Counted from the stretch's first letter, positions 47,552 through 57,246 are shown. The stretch is DNA of 64,000 nucleotides from Rhizomicrobium sp. (GCA_037200985.1 JBBCGJ010000001.1:4130756-4194755), one strand, 5' to 3'. A program made the numbers and translations. Notes: a model not told the origin generated them from the sequence alone.

Positions 47552-47944
47552 ATGACAACATTGCTGCAAACAGACCCCATCCGCCACATCCTCGTCGTCG
47601 AGGACGAGCCGCTGATCCGCCTGTGCGCCGCCGAGATCATCGAGGACGCGGGCTATGCCACCGTCGAGGCGGAGAACGCCGATGCCGCATTGCGCATCCT
47701 GGAACAGCGCAGCGACATCGACTGTATCTTCACCGACGTCGACATGCCCGGCTCGATGGACGGCTTGGCCCTGGCGTGCGCCGCGCATGACCGCTGGGCG
47801 TCCATCGGCATCATCGTGACCTCGGGCAAGCGCCTGCCTTCGCGCGAACAGCTGCCGCGCGGCGGCCGCTTTCTCGCCAAGCCCTATCTCACCTCGGACG
47901 TCGTCGACATGCTCGCCACGCTGGTGCCTTGCGGCACGGCGTGA
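47552..47944 (+). CDS. Single-domain response regulator
   Basis: A 130-residue CheY-like receiver. Acidic pair Glu17-Asp18 in VVEDEPLIR, phosphoacceptor Asp62 in FTDVDMPGSMDG, Thr/Ser in IIVTSGK and the conserved lysine in FLAKPY. No output domain, so it probably works by protein contact. No histidine kinase is nearby. Confidence 0.9.
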   Translation: MTTLLQTDPIRHILVVEDEPLIRLCAAEIIEDAGYATVEAENADAALRILEQRSDIDCIFTDVDMPGSMDGLALACAAHDRWASIGIIVTSGKRLPSREQLPRGGRFLAKPYLTSDVVDMLATLVPCGTA

Positions 47945-47968
47945 TGCGCTCCGAAGACGGCGGCGCGG

Positions 47969-48193
47969 CTATCCCTCGTATTTGAACGACAGCGAGACCC
48001 GCGCGCGATAGCTCGCGACCTTGCCGTTCTCCACCGTCATGTCGAGCTTCTGGACCTCCGCGACCCGAAGGTCGCGCAGCGTCTTGGCGGCGGTCTCCAC
48101 GGCGCGCTTGGCCGCGTCTTCCCACGATGTCGGACTGGTGCCGATGATCTCGGTCACGCGATACACGCCGCTGCTGGATGCTGTCTTGGCCAT
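47969..48193 (-). CDS. Dodecin
   Basis: A 74-residue flavin-storing protein: VYRVTEIIGTSPTSWEDAAKRAVETA, LRVAEVQKLDMTVENGK, then YRARVSLSFKYEG, the complete small beta-alpha-beta fold that forms a dodecamer. The tryptophan in TSWEDA is the flavin-stacking residue. GGAGAA lies seven bases ahead of the ATG. Confidence 0.93.
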   Translation of the reverse strand: MAKTASSSGVYRVTEIIGTSPTSWEDAAKRAVETAAKTLRDLRVAEVQKLDMTVENGKVASYRARVSLSFKYEG

Positions 48194-48371
48194 GGCGTTT
48201 TCTCCTGATTGCGGGCGGCATTCCGCGCTGTCCGCTGGGCGCATCCTACGCCCGCCGGTCGCGCCGTGCCATGTTGACACCCCTCCGCGGTCCACGATCA
48301 CGTCGCCGTGCGGCCCTTCGCGTGACGCATCTTCTCGGCTTAAACTCACGCCGCCAACCGGGGTCCCCACC

Positions 48372-50552
48372 ATGAAGCTCTCGTCCGTCTGCGCCGCCGC
48401 CGCGCTTGTGCTCGCCACCGCGACCGCTGCCCTGGCCCTCGATCCGCTCGCGCCCGCGGGCGCGCCGCCGCAGCCGGCCGACATCGCGCCCTCCCCGGTC
48501 ACCGAGACCCTTTGGGGCAAGTCGGTCACCGACGAATGGCGCGGCATGGAGAAGCTCGATCCCGCCACCATCGACTGGATGAAGGCCCAGGGCGCCTACA
48601 CCGCCGCGCTGATGGACGCGATCCCCGGCCGCGCCGATCTGGGCAAGCGGGTCAGCGCCTTCACCGGCAGCTTCGGCTTCATCGCGAGCTACGCGACCTA
48701 TGGCGGCCGCGAATTCTACCAGGAGCGCGCGCCCGGCGCCGACAATTACGACCTCGTGGTGCGCGACGCCAAGGGCACGCGCAAGATCGTCGACATCTCC
48801 AAGGTGATGGCCGCTCATGGCGGCAAGCCCTATGCGATCAACTATATCCTGCCCTCGCCGGACGGCACCAAGGTCGCGGCCGGCATCTCCGAAGGCGGCT
48901 CGGAAGACGCGGCGCTGAGCGTTTACGACGCCGCAACCGGCCAGCCGATCGCCGGCCCGATCGACCGCGCGGAATACGGCACCACCTCGTGGAGCGCCGA
49001 TTCCAAGACGCTTTATTTCATCCGCATGAAAGAGCTCAAGCCCACCGATCCGGGCACCGAGAAATACCGCGACGCAACGCTCGAATCCTGGAACCTCAAG
49101 TCGGACCCCGTGCCGCTCTACGGCTCGCTCACCGGCCACGGCCCCGCCATCACGGCCGACGAGACACCGGCTCTGGCCTTTTCGCCCGCTTCGCCGGTCG
49201 CCGTGCTCCTCTCCATCAACGGCGTGCAGCCCGAATACAAGGCGTGGACCGCGCCGGCCGCGAAGGCGGCCGATCCCGCCGCCTGGACCATGCTGACCGA
49301 CCGCGCGGACGGCGTCACCTCGCTCGACGTCCACGGCTCGACCGTCTTCCTGCTCAGCCACAAGGACGCGCCGACCTTCCAGGTGCTCAGCGTCCAGGCC
49401 GGCAAGCCGCTGGCGCATGCCAAGGTGCTGGTGCCCGCCACGCCGGACCGGGTGATCGAAAGCATCCACGCCGCCGCCGACGGCCTCTATGTGCTCACCA
49501 CGCGCGGCGTCTATTCCGAACTCCTGCGCGTCGACTACAAGACCGGCAAGGCCGAGCCGATCGCGCTCCCCATGAAGGGCCATATCGGCGAAACGTTCAC
49601 CGACCAGCGCCGTCCCGGCATCGTCTTCGACTTCTCATCCTGGGTCCTTCCGCCCACGGAATACCGCTACGATCCCAAGACCGGGAAATTCGCCGATCTC
49701 AAGATCGGCACGCAGGGCGACATCGATCCCGCCGACTATGTCGTCAGCGACCTGAAGGCGCCGGCGCGGGACGGCGTCGAGGTGCCGCTCTCGCTGGTGC
49801 GGCCGAAGACCGCGACCGGCCCCGGCATCGTGGTGGTGGAGGCCTATGGCTCCTACGGCATCTCCAACCTGGCCAATTTCTCCCCGCGCCGCGCCGTGTT
49901 CCTGAAGGAAGGCATCTCCTATGCCGTGTGCCATGTGCGCGGCGGCGGCGAGCTGGGCGATGCCTGGCGCCTCGCCGGCAAGGACGCCAACAAGCACAAC
50001 ACCTGGCAGGACGAGATCGCCTGCGGCCAGTATCTCGTGGACCAGGGCATCACGACCAAGGCCCAGCTCGCCATCATGGGCGGCTCGGCCGGCGGCATCA
50101 CCATGGGCCGCGCCATGGAGGAGCGTCCCGATCTCTTCGCCGCGGTGCTCGACGCGGTGCCGTCCGCCAACCCGCTCCGCATGGAGTTCACGCCCAACGG
50201 CCCGGACAACATCCCCGAATTCGGCACCGTCACCAAGGAAGACGGCTTCAAGAACCTGTGGGAGATGGACAGCGTCCAGCATGTCGAGAAGGGCGTCGCC
50301 TATCCGGCGGTGATGATCTCGACCGGCCTGAACGATCCGCGCGTCGCGCCCTGGGTGCCGGCCAAGTTCGAGGCCGCGCTGCTCAGCGTGAGCCCGCCCA
50401 ATCCGGTGCTCCTGCGCATCGACGCCCAGGCCGGCCACGGCATCGGCTCGACCCGCAGCCAGACCGACACGTTGGCGGCCGACTGGATCGCCTTCGTGAA
50501 ATGGCGCGCCGGCGACCCCGCCTGGAAGCCGGTGTTTCCCGCGAAGCCCTGA
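48372..50552 (+). CDS. Exported prolyl oligopeptidase (S9 family)
   Basis: A 726-residue serine peptidase with a signal peptide (LSSVCAAAALVLATATAALA), so probably periplasmic. A beta-propeller of about 400 residues precedes an alpha/beta hydrolase domain with the serine in IMGGSAGGITMG, the aspartate in STGLNDPRVAPW and the histidine in AQAGHGIGSTRSQ; VCHVRGGGELGDAWRLAGK is the S9A landmark. It would cleave short proline-containing peptides. Confidence 0.92.
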   Translation: MKLSSVCAAAALVLATATAALALDPLAPAGAPPQPADIAPSPVTETLWGKSVTDEWRGMEKLDPATIDWMKAQGAYTAALMDAIPGRADLGKRVSAFTGSFGFIASYATYGGREFYQERAPGADNYDLVVRDAKGTRKIVDISKVMAAHGGKPYAINYILPSPDGTKVAAGISEGGSEDAALSVYDAATGQPIAGPIDRAEYGTTSWSADSKTLYFIRMKELKPTDPGTEKYRDATLESWNLKSDPVPLYGSLTGHGPAITADETPALAFSPASPVAVLLSINGVQPEYKAWTAPAAKAADPAAWTMLTDRADGVTSLDVHGSTVFLLSHKDAPTFQVLSVQAGKPLAHAKVLVPATPDRVIESIHAAADGLYVLTTRGVYSELLRVDYKTGKAEPIALPMKGHIGETFTDQRRPGIVFDFSSWVLPPTEYRYDPKTGKFADLKIGTQGDIDPADYVVSDLKAPARDGVEVPLSLVRPKTATGPGIVVVEAYGSYGISNLANFSPRRAVFLKEGISYAVCHVRGGGELGDAWRLAGKDANKHNTWQDEIACGQYLVDQGITTKAQLAIMGGSAGGITMGRAMEERPDLFAAVLDAVPSANPLRMEFTPNGPDNIPEFGTVTKEDGFKNLWEMDSVQHVEKGVAYPAVMISTGLNDPRVAPWVPAKFEAALLSVSPPNPVLLRIDAQAGHGIGSTRSQTDTLAADWIAFVKWRAGDPAWKPVFPAKP

Positions 50553-50615
50553 GGCTTTTCGTTCGCGCGGCCAGGCCTTATTTTGCGTGACCGATTCGTA
50601 GCGAAGGAGTCTCCC

Positions 50616-50768
50616 ATGGCCAATCGCGAACAGCGCGGCAACAAGGAAAAGAAGAAGCCCAAGGCCGACAAGAAGGCGGCCGCCGTTCCGGCGACGGGCG
50701 GCAAGCCGCCCGCCTATGTCGAGCCCCAGCTCGTCCGCAAACCCCACAAGGGCAAGGACTGGACCTAG
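50616..50768 (+). CDS. Small basic conserved protein
   Basis: A 50-residue, lysine-rich protein: MANREQRGNKEKKKPKADKK at the start and QLVRKPHKGKDWT at the end. AGGAG precedes the ATG. I recall similar short proteins in other alphaproteobacteria but know of no function; the charge suggests nucleic-acid binding. Confidence 0.65.
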   Translation: MANREQRGNKEKKKPKADKKAAAVPATGGKPPAYVEPQLVRKPHKGKDWT

Positions 50769-50940
50769 TTGCGCCACAGGCGCGGTGAATTGGGCTCCCG
50801 CGGAGAACGCGGAGGAATTCCGCGGCCCCGCGCCTCCGCGTGAAACTTTCTGCCCCGCCATGCCCTCTCTGCATCCCCCGTCCCCTCTGGTGTAGGCTCC
50901 GTTCCGTCCTACCTTCGGACGGCCGCACCGGAGCCTCGCC

Positions 50941-51771
50941 ATGAGCCAGCCAGCCCTCAAACCCGACGATGGCATCGTCCACGCCGCCTTCAACTACGCC
51001 GTCGACACCGGGGTGAAGCCGGTCGCGCAGACCGGCGGCAAGGACGGCCTGGAGCGCAACTCGACCACCGTGATCGCCCGGCACGTCGTGCCCGTGGCCG
51101 ACGCGCGGCCGCTGCGCGCGAGCCTTTCGCTCGACACCTCCGGCTTCGAGCTCGCCGACCAGCCGACGCGGGTGAAGGACTTCCTCGATCCCGACGAACT
51201 CACTGCGGTCTACTATCCCGAGATGGAGGCGCTGATCGCCGCCCGTTCCGGCGCCGCCCGCGTCCACATCTTCGACCACACGGTGCGCCATGGCGACGCC
51301 GACACCCGTGCGACGAAGAAACTCCGCGAGCCGGTCAAAGCGGTGCACAACGACTACACCGACTGGTCGGGACCGCAGCGCGTGCGCGATTTCTTTCCCG
51401 GCAAGGCGGCCGATCTTCTCTCCCGCCGCGTCGCCATCGTCCAGGTGTGGCGCGCGATCGCCGCGCCGATCGACCGCGACCCGCTCGGCATCGCCGATGC
51501 GCGCTCGATTGCGCCGCGGGATCTTATCCCGACAGAAAGGCGCTTCCCCGACCGCGTCGGCGAGATCTATCAGTTCACCTACAATCCGGCGCATCGCTGG
51601 TTCTGGTTCCCGCGCATGCATCGCGACGAGGCGCTGGTGTTCAAGGTCTATGACTCGATGACCGACGGCCGCGCCCGCTGGGGCGCGCATGCCGCCTTCG
51701 ACAACCCGCTCGCCCCACCCGACGCGCCCCCGCGCGAAAGCATCGAGATCAGGGCGTTCGCGTTTTATTGA
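50941..51771 (+). CDS. CmcJ/NvfI-like oxidoreductase
   Basis: A 276-residue protein resembling the family of CmcJ (cephamycin) and NvfI. HIFDHTVRHG and VKAVHNDYTDWSGPQRVRDFF carry likely H-x-D metal ligands; VQVWRAIAAPIDRDPLGIAD and FRHVFDHP-like segments (PRMHRDEALVFKVYDSMTDG) are the other conserved blocks. It probably hydroxylates or dehydrogenates a small molecule; no biosynthetic cluster surrounds it. Confidence 0.78.
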   Translation: MSQPALKPDDGIVHAAFNYAVDTGVKPVAQTGGKDGLERNSTTVIARHVVPVADARPLRASLSLDTSGFELADQPTRVKDFLDPDELTAVYYPEMEALIAARSGAARVHIFDHTVRHGDADTRATKKLREPVKAVHNDYTDWSGPQRVRDFFPGKAADLLSRRVAIVQVWRAIAAPIDRDPLGIADARSIAPRDLIPTERRFPDRVGEIYQFTYNPAHRWFWFPRMHRDEALVFKVYDSMTDGRARWGAHAAFDNPLAPPDAPPRESIEIRAFAFY

Positions 51772-51828
51772 GCCGCCGCTCGCGCGTTGCGTTTCCTTCC
51801 CCGCAACAGCGGGGGAGGAATTCATGGC

Positions 51829-52365
51829 CTACAGCCGCGCCAACGCCTCCAGAGCCTGTTCCGTCGATCGAATGAACCGCGCATTGCCGATAGCCCGGCG
51901 CAACACCAGCGCCTTCTCGAACGCCGCGCGCGCCTCGCCGATCCGCCCCAGTTCCACCAGGCAGCGCCCCAGGTGATGCAGCAGGAAATTCTCCTGCCCG
52001 TCGATCCCGGTCTCGGCGCAGAGCCTGAGGCCCTCGTCGAACAGCGCCACCGCCGCCTCGCGCTCACCCAGATATTGCCGCGCCGTCCCCAGTCCGAGCA
52101 GCCCGTCGATTTCCGTCGCGCGGTCGCCCCGCGCGCGCGACAGCGCCAGCGCTTCTTCCAGGAGGACCGCCGCTTCCGCCTCGCTGCCCTCCTGCATGAA
52201 GAGGGCCGAGCCCAGCGAACCCGCCGTCTCGATCAGCGCCGCGTCATCGGAGCCGGCGCGCGCCGCCGCCAGCGCGGCGCGTTGCGTCTCGATGTACCCA
52301 AGAAAAGCTTCGCGGTCGGGCGGCACGGCCCGTCTGAAAAACGGGCCGTCGGGATTGTCCGCCAT
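51829..52365 (-). CDS. Tetratricopeptide-repeat protein
   Basis: A 178-residue cytoplasmic protein of about four TPR units; clear ones are near residues 42-75, 84-117 (LLGLGTARQYLGEREAAVALF) and 125-158 (FLLHHLGRCLVELGRIGEARAAF). Only six bases separate it from the upstream peroxiredoxin stop, so the two are one operon. Partner unknown. Confidence 0.85.
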   Translation of the reverse strand: MADNPDGPFFRRAVPPDREAFLGYIETQRAALAAARAGSDDAALIETAGSLGSALFMQEGSEAEAAVLLEEALALSRARGDRATEIDGLLGLGTARQYLGEREAAVALFDEGLRLCAETGIDGQENFLLHHLGRCLVELGRIGEARAAFEKALVLRRAIGNARFIRSTEQALEALARL

Positions 52366-52371
52366 GGCCCC

Positions 52372-52908
52372 TCAGTGCTGTCCGGCTTTCCAGCTCTGCA
52401 GCGCCGCCAGCATCGTGTCGACATGCTTGGAATAGTCGAGGTCGGCATGCACCGCGAGGACATGCCCGTCCGGCGCGATCAGATAGGAGATGCGGTCCGC
52501 CAGGTCGGGCGCCTTGGCGAACACCGAGTCATATGCCTTCATGATGTGCTGGTCGCCGTCCGACGCCACCGGGAATTTGCTCGCGCAATCCTGCGTCGAG
52601 AATTTCTCCAGCGTCCCGATGTCGTCATGGCTGACGCCGATCACGCTGGCGCCCAGCGCGGCGAATTGCGGCATCGCCTCGGCGAAGGCATGCGCCTCCA
52701 GCGAACAGCCCGTGGTGAACGCCTTGGGATAGAAATAGACCACCACCGGTCCCTTCTTCAGCGCGTCGGCGAGGGCGAAGCTGAATTCCTTGCCGGCCAG
52801 CGCCGCCGGCGCCGTGAAGTCCGGCGCGGCGTCGCCGGGCTTGAGCGCGCCGAGCGCGGGGACGGCCAGCAGGGCGGAGACCAGAAGAGCGGCGGCAAGT
52901 CGTTTCAT
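52372..52908 (-). CDS. Exported peroxiredoxin, BCP-like
   Basis: A 178-residue thioredoxin-fold peroxidase with a signal peptide (AAALLVSALLAVPALGAL), placing it in the periplasm. The peroxidatic cysteine is in YFYPKAFTTGCSLEA (P-x3-T-x2-C form), and a second cysteine in STQDCASKFP is a possible resolving residue. Reduces hydroperoxides. First gene of an operon with the TPR gene. Confidence 0.9.
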   Translation of the reverse strand: MKRLAAALLVSALLAVPALGALKPGDAAPDFTAPAALAGKEFSFALADALKKGPVVVYFYPKAFTTGCSLEAHAFAEAMPQFAALGASVIGVSHDDIGTLEKFSTQDCASKFPVASDGDQHIMKAYDSVFAKAPDLADRISYLIAPDGHVLAVHADLDYSKHVDTMLAALQSWKAGQH

Positions 52909-53071
52909 GTCGGGCGTCCCGGAAATGGCCGTGGATAATGTGCCCGCAACGGGCCGCCAAGTCACGCGCAAGTCCTTCCAAAACCTGGCTGCCGAAGATT
53001 TACAGCGCATAGTTGTCCAACACCCCCGGCGCCGGGCGGATACTGCACCGCGACACGGCAAGGAGTGAACC

Positions 53072-53449
53072 ATGCAAGAAGATTGGCGTGAAAAGGCCGA
53101 GCGCGAAGAAGCCGAATATCGGGCCAACCGGGCCGCCTATCGCAAACGGCGCGCGGAGCTTCAGGAGAAATTGTTCGGATCGCCGGAGCTCTATGACTGG
53201 CAGGTGCCGGCCCCGGTGGAGGATTTCGATGCCCTTCTCGCCGAGCACGCCGCGCAATTGCGCAACGCCGTGCGCCAGGCGATGGGCTTCGTCGTATCGG
53301 ACGACCTCGGCGCAAAGGCCAGTGCCGTGGCGGCGGCGGCCGTCGCGCGGCTGATCCAGACCAACATCGCCATCGCCAAAGTGCTGGGATCGCGCACGCG
53401 CTCGAAAACAGTACATAGCGGCGCCCAGCCGACGGAGCCACAAGATTGA
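53072..53449 (+). CDS. Hypothetical protein, basic helical N-terminus
   Basis: A 125-residue protein. The N-terminus is a charged helix (EKAEREEAEYRANRAAYRKR) and the middle has FGSPELYDWQVPAPVEDFD, then a long helix. AAGGAG precedes the ATG. Its stop overlaps a TTG start (TTGA) of the next frame. Not recognised. Confidence 0.6.
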   Translation: MQEDWREKAEREEAEYRANRAAYRKRRAELQEKLFGSPELYDWQVPAPVEDFDALLAEHAAQLRNAVRQAMGFVVSDDLGAKASAVAAAAVARLIQTNIAIAKVLGSRTRSKTVHSGAQPTEPQD

Positions 53450-53580
53450 GTGGCCGCGGCGCTCCCCTCGGCAATCGGCGCGCCTTCAAGCACGGCGCCC
53501 ACACCGCCGGGATGCGCGCCTTCCGCCGCCATGTGCACGAACTTGTCAGCGCGGCCCGCGCCACGCTCCGGGCCCGGTCA
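53446..53580 (+). CDS. Short protein fragment starting SGRGAPLGNRRAFKHG
   Basis: The TTG at 53446 overlaps the previous stop and opens a frame reading SGRGAPLGNRRAFKHGAHTA, a start typical of short alphaproteobacterial proteins that usually stop after 50-70 residues. Here no in-frame stop is met before the aldehyde dehydrogenase ATG at 54340, which is in the same frame. I end it where the similarity fades and where the convergent gene ends; the true 3' end is uncertain, and a lost stop codon is possible. Confidence 0.4.
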
Positions 53581-54012
53581 AACGCCGTAGTTCTGGTACG
53601 GGTAGCAGCGCTCGCGCGTCAGCGAGAGGCCGAAATGCCGGCCCAGGGCGGCGATCGCCTCCGCCTGGCCGGCGAAGGGATCGGTATTGGCGGGGCCCAC
53701 GAGGATCACGCGGAAGCTGTCGTCGTCTTTTCCGCCCGGCGGCAGCATCGCGGTGGCGAGCGGCGTGCCGTCATGCTCGCGCAGCGTGAGGAACAAGGGC
53801 ATGGTGCGCTGGATATGGGCGGCAAGCCCGATGTCGCGCTCGATATAGCTCATCGACGGCGAAGGCCGGTATTTGCGCACCGCCGCGTCGCGTTCGCGGC
53901 GGAAATATTTCTCGACGGCATGGCGCATCGCTTCGGATTCGGCCGTGGCTTCCGCTTCCGACTCGATGCGGAACCATGCCTTGCGCTCGGGCGCGTCGCA
54001 GATGAACTGCAT
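53578..54012 (-). CDS. Hypothetical protein
   Basis: A 144-residue soluble protein starting MQFICDAPERKAWFRIESEA, with TMPLFLTLREHDGTPLATAMLPP in the middle and RVILVGPANTDPFAGQ. No membrane segment or motif that I recognise. Codon use matches neighbours. Confidence 0.65.
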   Translation of the reverse strand: MQFICDAPERKAWFRIESEAEATAESEAMRHAVEKYFRRERDAAVRKYRPSPSMSYIERDIGLAAHIQRTMPLFLTLREHDGTPLATAMLPPGGKDDDSFRVILVGPANTDPFAGQAEAIAALGRHFGLSLTRERCYPYQNYGV

Positions 54013-54339
54013 GGGCCAAGACTCAAAGTCTCGAACGATGCTAGCGCGATTTTGCGGCGGCCATCACCACAACTTGGTCGTGGAATACCGGTTTCGAGGC
54101 GCTGTCGCTTTCGCGCCGCGTCGGCTTGCACCGCCCACAGCCTTTGCCGGAAAGGGCGCGGTTGCCGGGCCGCCGTCCCACGATGGGCCGCGCCGGATTT
54201 CCTTCCGGATTTCGCGGGTTTTCGTGCCGTAACGGGCGCTTTGCCGCCGGCCCGGGGATGTGATTTTATGCCCCCCGCTATTCGCGGAAAACCCGAAACG
54301 GGTTCCGCCGTCCGCTCAACAACCACGGGAGTAACGGGA
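54013..54339. other. Intergenic region before aldehyde dehydrogenase
   Basis: About 327 bases between two divergent starts. A small bulged hairpin (CGGAAAACCCG / CGGGTTCCG) lies near 54287-54309, followed by the GGGAG ribosome site of the dehydrogenase. No clear sigma-70 pair is seen. The plus-strand frame is open throughout but looks non-coding. Confidence 0.4.
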
Positions 54340-55767
54340 ATGCAGGATCATCTTCAGTTCTATATCGACGGCAAATGGGTCGACCCGGTCGTGCCGAAGA
54401 CGATCGAGGTCGAAAATCCCGCGACGGAAGAGCCCTTCGCGCGCATTTCCCTGGGCTCCAAGGCCGATGTCGACAAGGCGGTCGCCGCCGCCAAGAAGGC
54501 CTTCGTGTCGTTCTCGCAGACCACCAAGGCGCAGCGCATCGAGCTGCTGCAGGCCATCATCGCCGCCTACCAGAAGCATATCGGGGAGGTCGCCGAGGCG
54601 ATCCATGCCGAGATGGGCGCGCCGATGTGGCTCGCCAAGGCGGCGCAGGCCCCTGCCGCGCTCGGCCATATCGGCACCACGCTGAAGGCGCTCACCGAGT
54701 TCGAATTCGAAGTGCCGCGCGGCAAGAACCGCATCCGCTACGAGCCGGTCGGGGTGTGCGGGCTGATCACGCCGTGGAACTGGCCGATCAACCAGATCGC
54801 CGCCAAGGTCGCCCCCGCCATCGCCGCGGGCTGCACCATGGTGCTCAAGCCGTCGGAGATCGCGCCGCTCGACGCCATCCTGTTCGCCAAGGTCATGCAT
54901 GAGGCGGGCGTGCCCGCCGGCGTGTTCAACCTCGTCAACGGCGACGGGCCGGGCGTCGGCGAGGCGCTGTCGCATCATCCCGACATCGACATGATGTCCT
55001 TCACCGGCTCGACGCGCGCCGGCATCCAGGTCTCCAAGGCGGCGGCCGAGACGGTCAAGCGCGTGGCGCTGGAGCTGGGCGGCAAGTCGGCCAACATCGT
55101 CCTGGAGGATGCCGATTTCGGCAAGGCGGTGCAGGCGCAGATGGGCGGCCTGATGGTCAATTCGGGCCAGTCCTGCAACGCGCCGACGCGCATGTTCGTG
55201 CCGCGCAGGAAGCAGGACGAGATCGCCGGCCTGGTGAAGACCGCGATGGAGAACGTCAAGATCGGCGACGGCACGCCGGGCTCGATCGGCCCCGTCGTGA
55301 GCGAGGCGCAGTACAACAAGATCCAGGGCCTGATCCAGAAGGGCATCGAGGAAGGCGCCAAGCTGGTCACCGGCGGCCTCGGCCGTCCCGAAGGCGTCAA
55401 CCGCGGCTATTATGTGCGCCCGACGCTGTTCTCCGACGTCAGCAACGACATGACCATCGCGCGCGAGGAGATCTTCGGACCCGTGCTGGCCATGATCCCC
55501 TACGACTCCGAAGCGCAGGCGGTCGAGATGGCCAATGACTCGCTTTACGGCCTGTCCGGCTATGTGCAGTCGGGCAGCATCGACCACGCCCGCAAGGTCG
55601 CGGCGCAGCTGCGCACCGGCAATGTGCATCTGAACGGCGCACCGGTCGACGTGACCGCGCCGTTCGGCGGCTACAAGCAGTCGGGCAACGGCCGCGAATG
55701 GGGCGGCGAGTTCGGCATCGAGGAATTCCTCGAGACCAAGGCCGTCATCGGCTACGAAGCGGCGTAG
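54340..55767 (+). CDS. NAD(P)-dependent aldehyde dehydrogenase
   Basis: A 475-residue aldehyde dehydrogenase. PWNWPINQIAAKVAPAIAAG and TGSTRAG lie in the cofactor domain; the general-base glutamate is in LELGGKSANIV and the catalytic cysteine in NSGQSCNAPTRM; EIFGPVLAMIPY follows. The class oxidises aldehydes to acids; substrate open. GGGAG precedes the ATG at 54340. A strong terminator follows. Confidence 0.93.
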   Translation: MQDHLQFYIDGKWVDPVVPKTIEVENPATEEPFARISLGSKADVDKAVAAAKKAFVSFSQTTKAQRIELLQAIIAAYQKHIGEVAEAIHAEMGAPMWLAKAAQAPAALGHIGTTLKALTEFEFEVPRGKNRIRYEPVGVCGLITPWNWPINQIAAKVAPAIAAGCTMVLKPSEIAPLDAILFAKVMHEAGVPAGVFNLVNGDGPGVGEALSHHPDIDMMSFTGSTRAGIQVSKAAAETVKRVALELGGKSANIVLEDADFGKAVQAQMGGLMVNSGQSCNAPTRMFVPRRKQDEIAGLVKTAMENVKIGDGTPGSIGPVVSEAQYNKIQGLIQKGIEEGAKLVTGGLGRPEGVNRGYYVRPTLFSDVSNDMTIAREEIFGPVLAMIPYDSEAQAVEMANDSLYGLSGYVQSGSIDHARKVAAQLRTGNVHLNGAPVDVTAPFGGYKQSGNGREWGGEFGIEEFLETKAVIGYEAA

Positions 55768-55788
55768 GCATCGCCTCACGAAATGCGA

Positions 55789-55826
55789 AAGGCCGCCATG
55801 GCGACATGGCGGCCTTTTCGTTTTGG
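55789..55826 (+). terminator. Terminator after aldehyde dehydrogenase
   Basis: AAGGCCGCCATG, loop GCGA, CATGGCGGCCTT: a perfect 12-base stem followed by TTCGTTTT, 22 bases after the stop. Confidence 0.9.
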
Positions 55827-55898
55827 CGATAGGGCGGTTGCCGATGCGCACGGCGAACGCAACCTGCGTCCGGACATTTTCGACCGGTTTGGACGGCC

Positions 55899-56468
55899 CT
55901 AATCCTTGGCCCGCTCGACATAGGACCCGTCCTCGGTCATCACCACGACGCGCGTGCCCACGGTGATATGCGTCGGCACCATCGTCTTGACGCCGTTCGA
56001 CAGCAGCGCCGGCTTGAACGAGCCCGACGCCGTCTGGCCCTTCACCACCGGCTCGGTCTCCACGATCTCGAAGGTCGCGCGCTGCGGGATTTCCAGGCTG
56101 ATCGGATTGCCCTCGAAGCTCTGCAGCGTGACTTCCATGTTCTCCATCAGATAGGGCGCCATGTCGCCGACCACGTCCTTGCCGACATGGACCTGGTCGA
56201 AGGTCTCCGGCTGCATGAAGACGTAGTGGTCGCCGTCCTGGTAGAGATAATTGTACTTGGCCTGGTCGATGAAGGCCTTCTCGATGGAATCGGTGGTGCG
56301 CAGGCGCTCCACGGTCTTCACCCCGTCGGAGATGCGGCGCATCTCCAGATGCGTCACCGGCGTGCCCTTGCCGGGATGGATGTTCTCCGCGGTTATCACG
56401 ACATAGAGCTTGCCCTCCTTCTCGATGACGTTGCCTTTGCGGATGGAGCTTGCGATGACCGAAACCAC
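55899..56468 (-). CDS. efp: Elongation factor P
   Basis: A 189-residue translation factor that rescues ribosomes stalled at polyproline. Three beta-barrel domains; the modified lysine is Lys34 in IHPGKGTP, exactly the position modified in E. coli. The start codon is GTG at 56468 with AGAGGT ahead of it. The lysine ligase EpmA gene lies close by on the opposite strand, which fits beta-lysylation. Confidence 0.95.
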   Translation of the reverse strand: MVSVIASSIRKGNVIEKEGKLYVVITAENIHPGKGTPVTHLEMRRISDGVKTVERLRTTDSIEKAFIDQAKYNYLYQDGDHYVFMQPETFDQVHVGKDVVGDMAPYLMENMEVTLQSFEGNPISLEIPQRATFEIVETEPVVKGQTASGSFKPALLSNGVKTMVPTHITVGTRVVVMTEDGSYVERAKD

Positions 56469-56532
56469 GGACGACCTCTGGTGGGGGACCGGGGCTCATA
56501 GCAGGGCAGGACGCCCCGGCCAAGAGGCGCCC

Positions 56533-57246
56533 CTAATGGCGGCCCAGCGCCTCGGCCAGGGCGTCGGGCGCGGAGAAAAAGGGCGAATGGTCGGTATCCA
56601 GGCGGAACACCCGCTGGCAGGGCAGCGCCGCGTGCAGCCGCCGCTGCATGGCGATGGATATCGCCTTGTCCTTCAGGCATTCGATATAGGTCCGCGGCAG
56701 CCGCCCGAAACGGGCCGGCGTCGTGCGGATCGGCGTGCGCAGCCCCGCCACCGCCTCCGGCCGGAGCCGCGCCGCCGCGAACGCCGCGTCGTCGTCGGAA
56801 CAATCGCCATAGAAGCCGCCGCGGACCGCCTCGGGCCTGACATGCGCCGTCACCTCGTCCGCCGACAGATAGATGCCGCCGTTCAGCCGGCTGTCGCCGT
56901 CCGCCCGCGCCAGTTCCTCGACGGTCTGCCCGTTGTCCGGCAGGAAGGCGGTCAGGTAGACGAGGCTCTTGATCTTGTCGGCGTGCCGCTCGGCCGTCTG
57001 GGTGATCATCGCCCCGCCATAGGAATGGCCGACCAGGACGACCTTCTCGTCCTGCGCGTCGATGGTCTCGCCGATCCGGTCGACGATATCGTCCAGCGTC
57101 ACGTCCTCGATCGGAGTGGCGTCGTCGCCATGGCCGGGCATGTCGGGCGCCACCGCGCGGTGGCCCATCGCCTGGAGCCGGTCCACGATCCTGTGCCAGC
57201 ACCAGCCGCCATGCCACGCGCCATGCACCAGGACGAAGCTGCTCAT
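56533..57246 (-). CDS. Alpha/beta hydrolase
   Basis: A 237-residue hydrolase: oxyanion loop VHGAWHGGWCW, nucleophile Ser75 in VGHSYGG, acid after the lid, and the histidine in DTDHSPFF. It resembles plant methylesterase/salicylate esterase-like proteins and bacterial homologues. GGGAGAG precedes the ATG. It sits between efp and epmA, codirectional with efp with 64 bases between them. Confidence 0.88.
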   Translation of the reverse strand: MSSFVLVHGAWHGGWCWHRIVDRLQAMGHRAVAPDMPGHGDDATPIEDVTLDDIVDRIGETIDAQDEKVVLVGHSYGGAMITQTAERHADKIKSLVYLTAFLPDNGQTVEELARADGDSRLNGGIYLSADEVTAHVRPEAVRGGFYGDCSDDDAAFAAARLRPEAVAGLRTPIRTTPARFGRLPRTYIECLKDKAISIAMQRRLHAALPCQRVFRLDTDHSPFFSAPDALAEALGRH

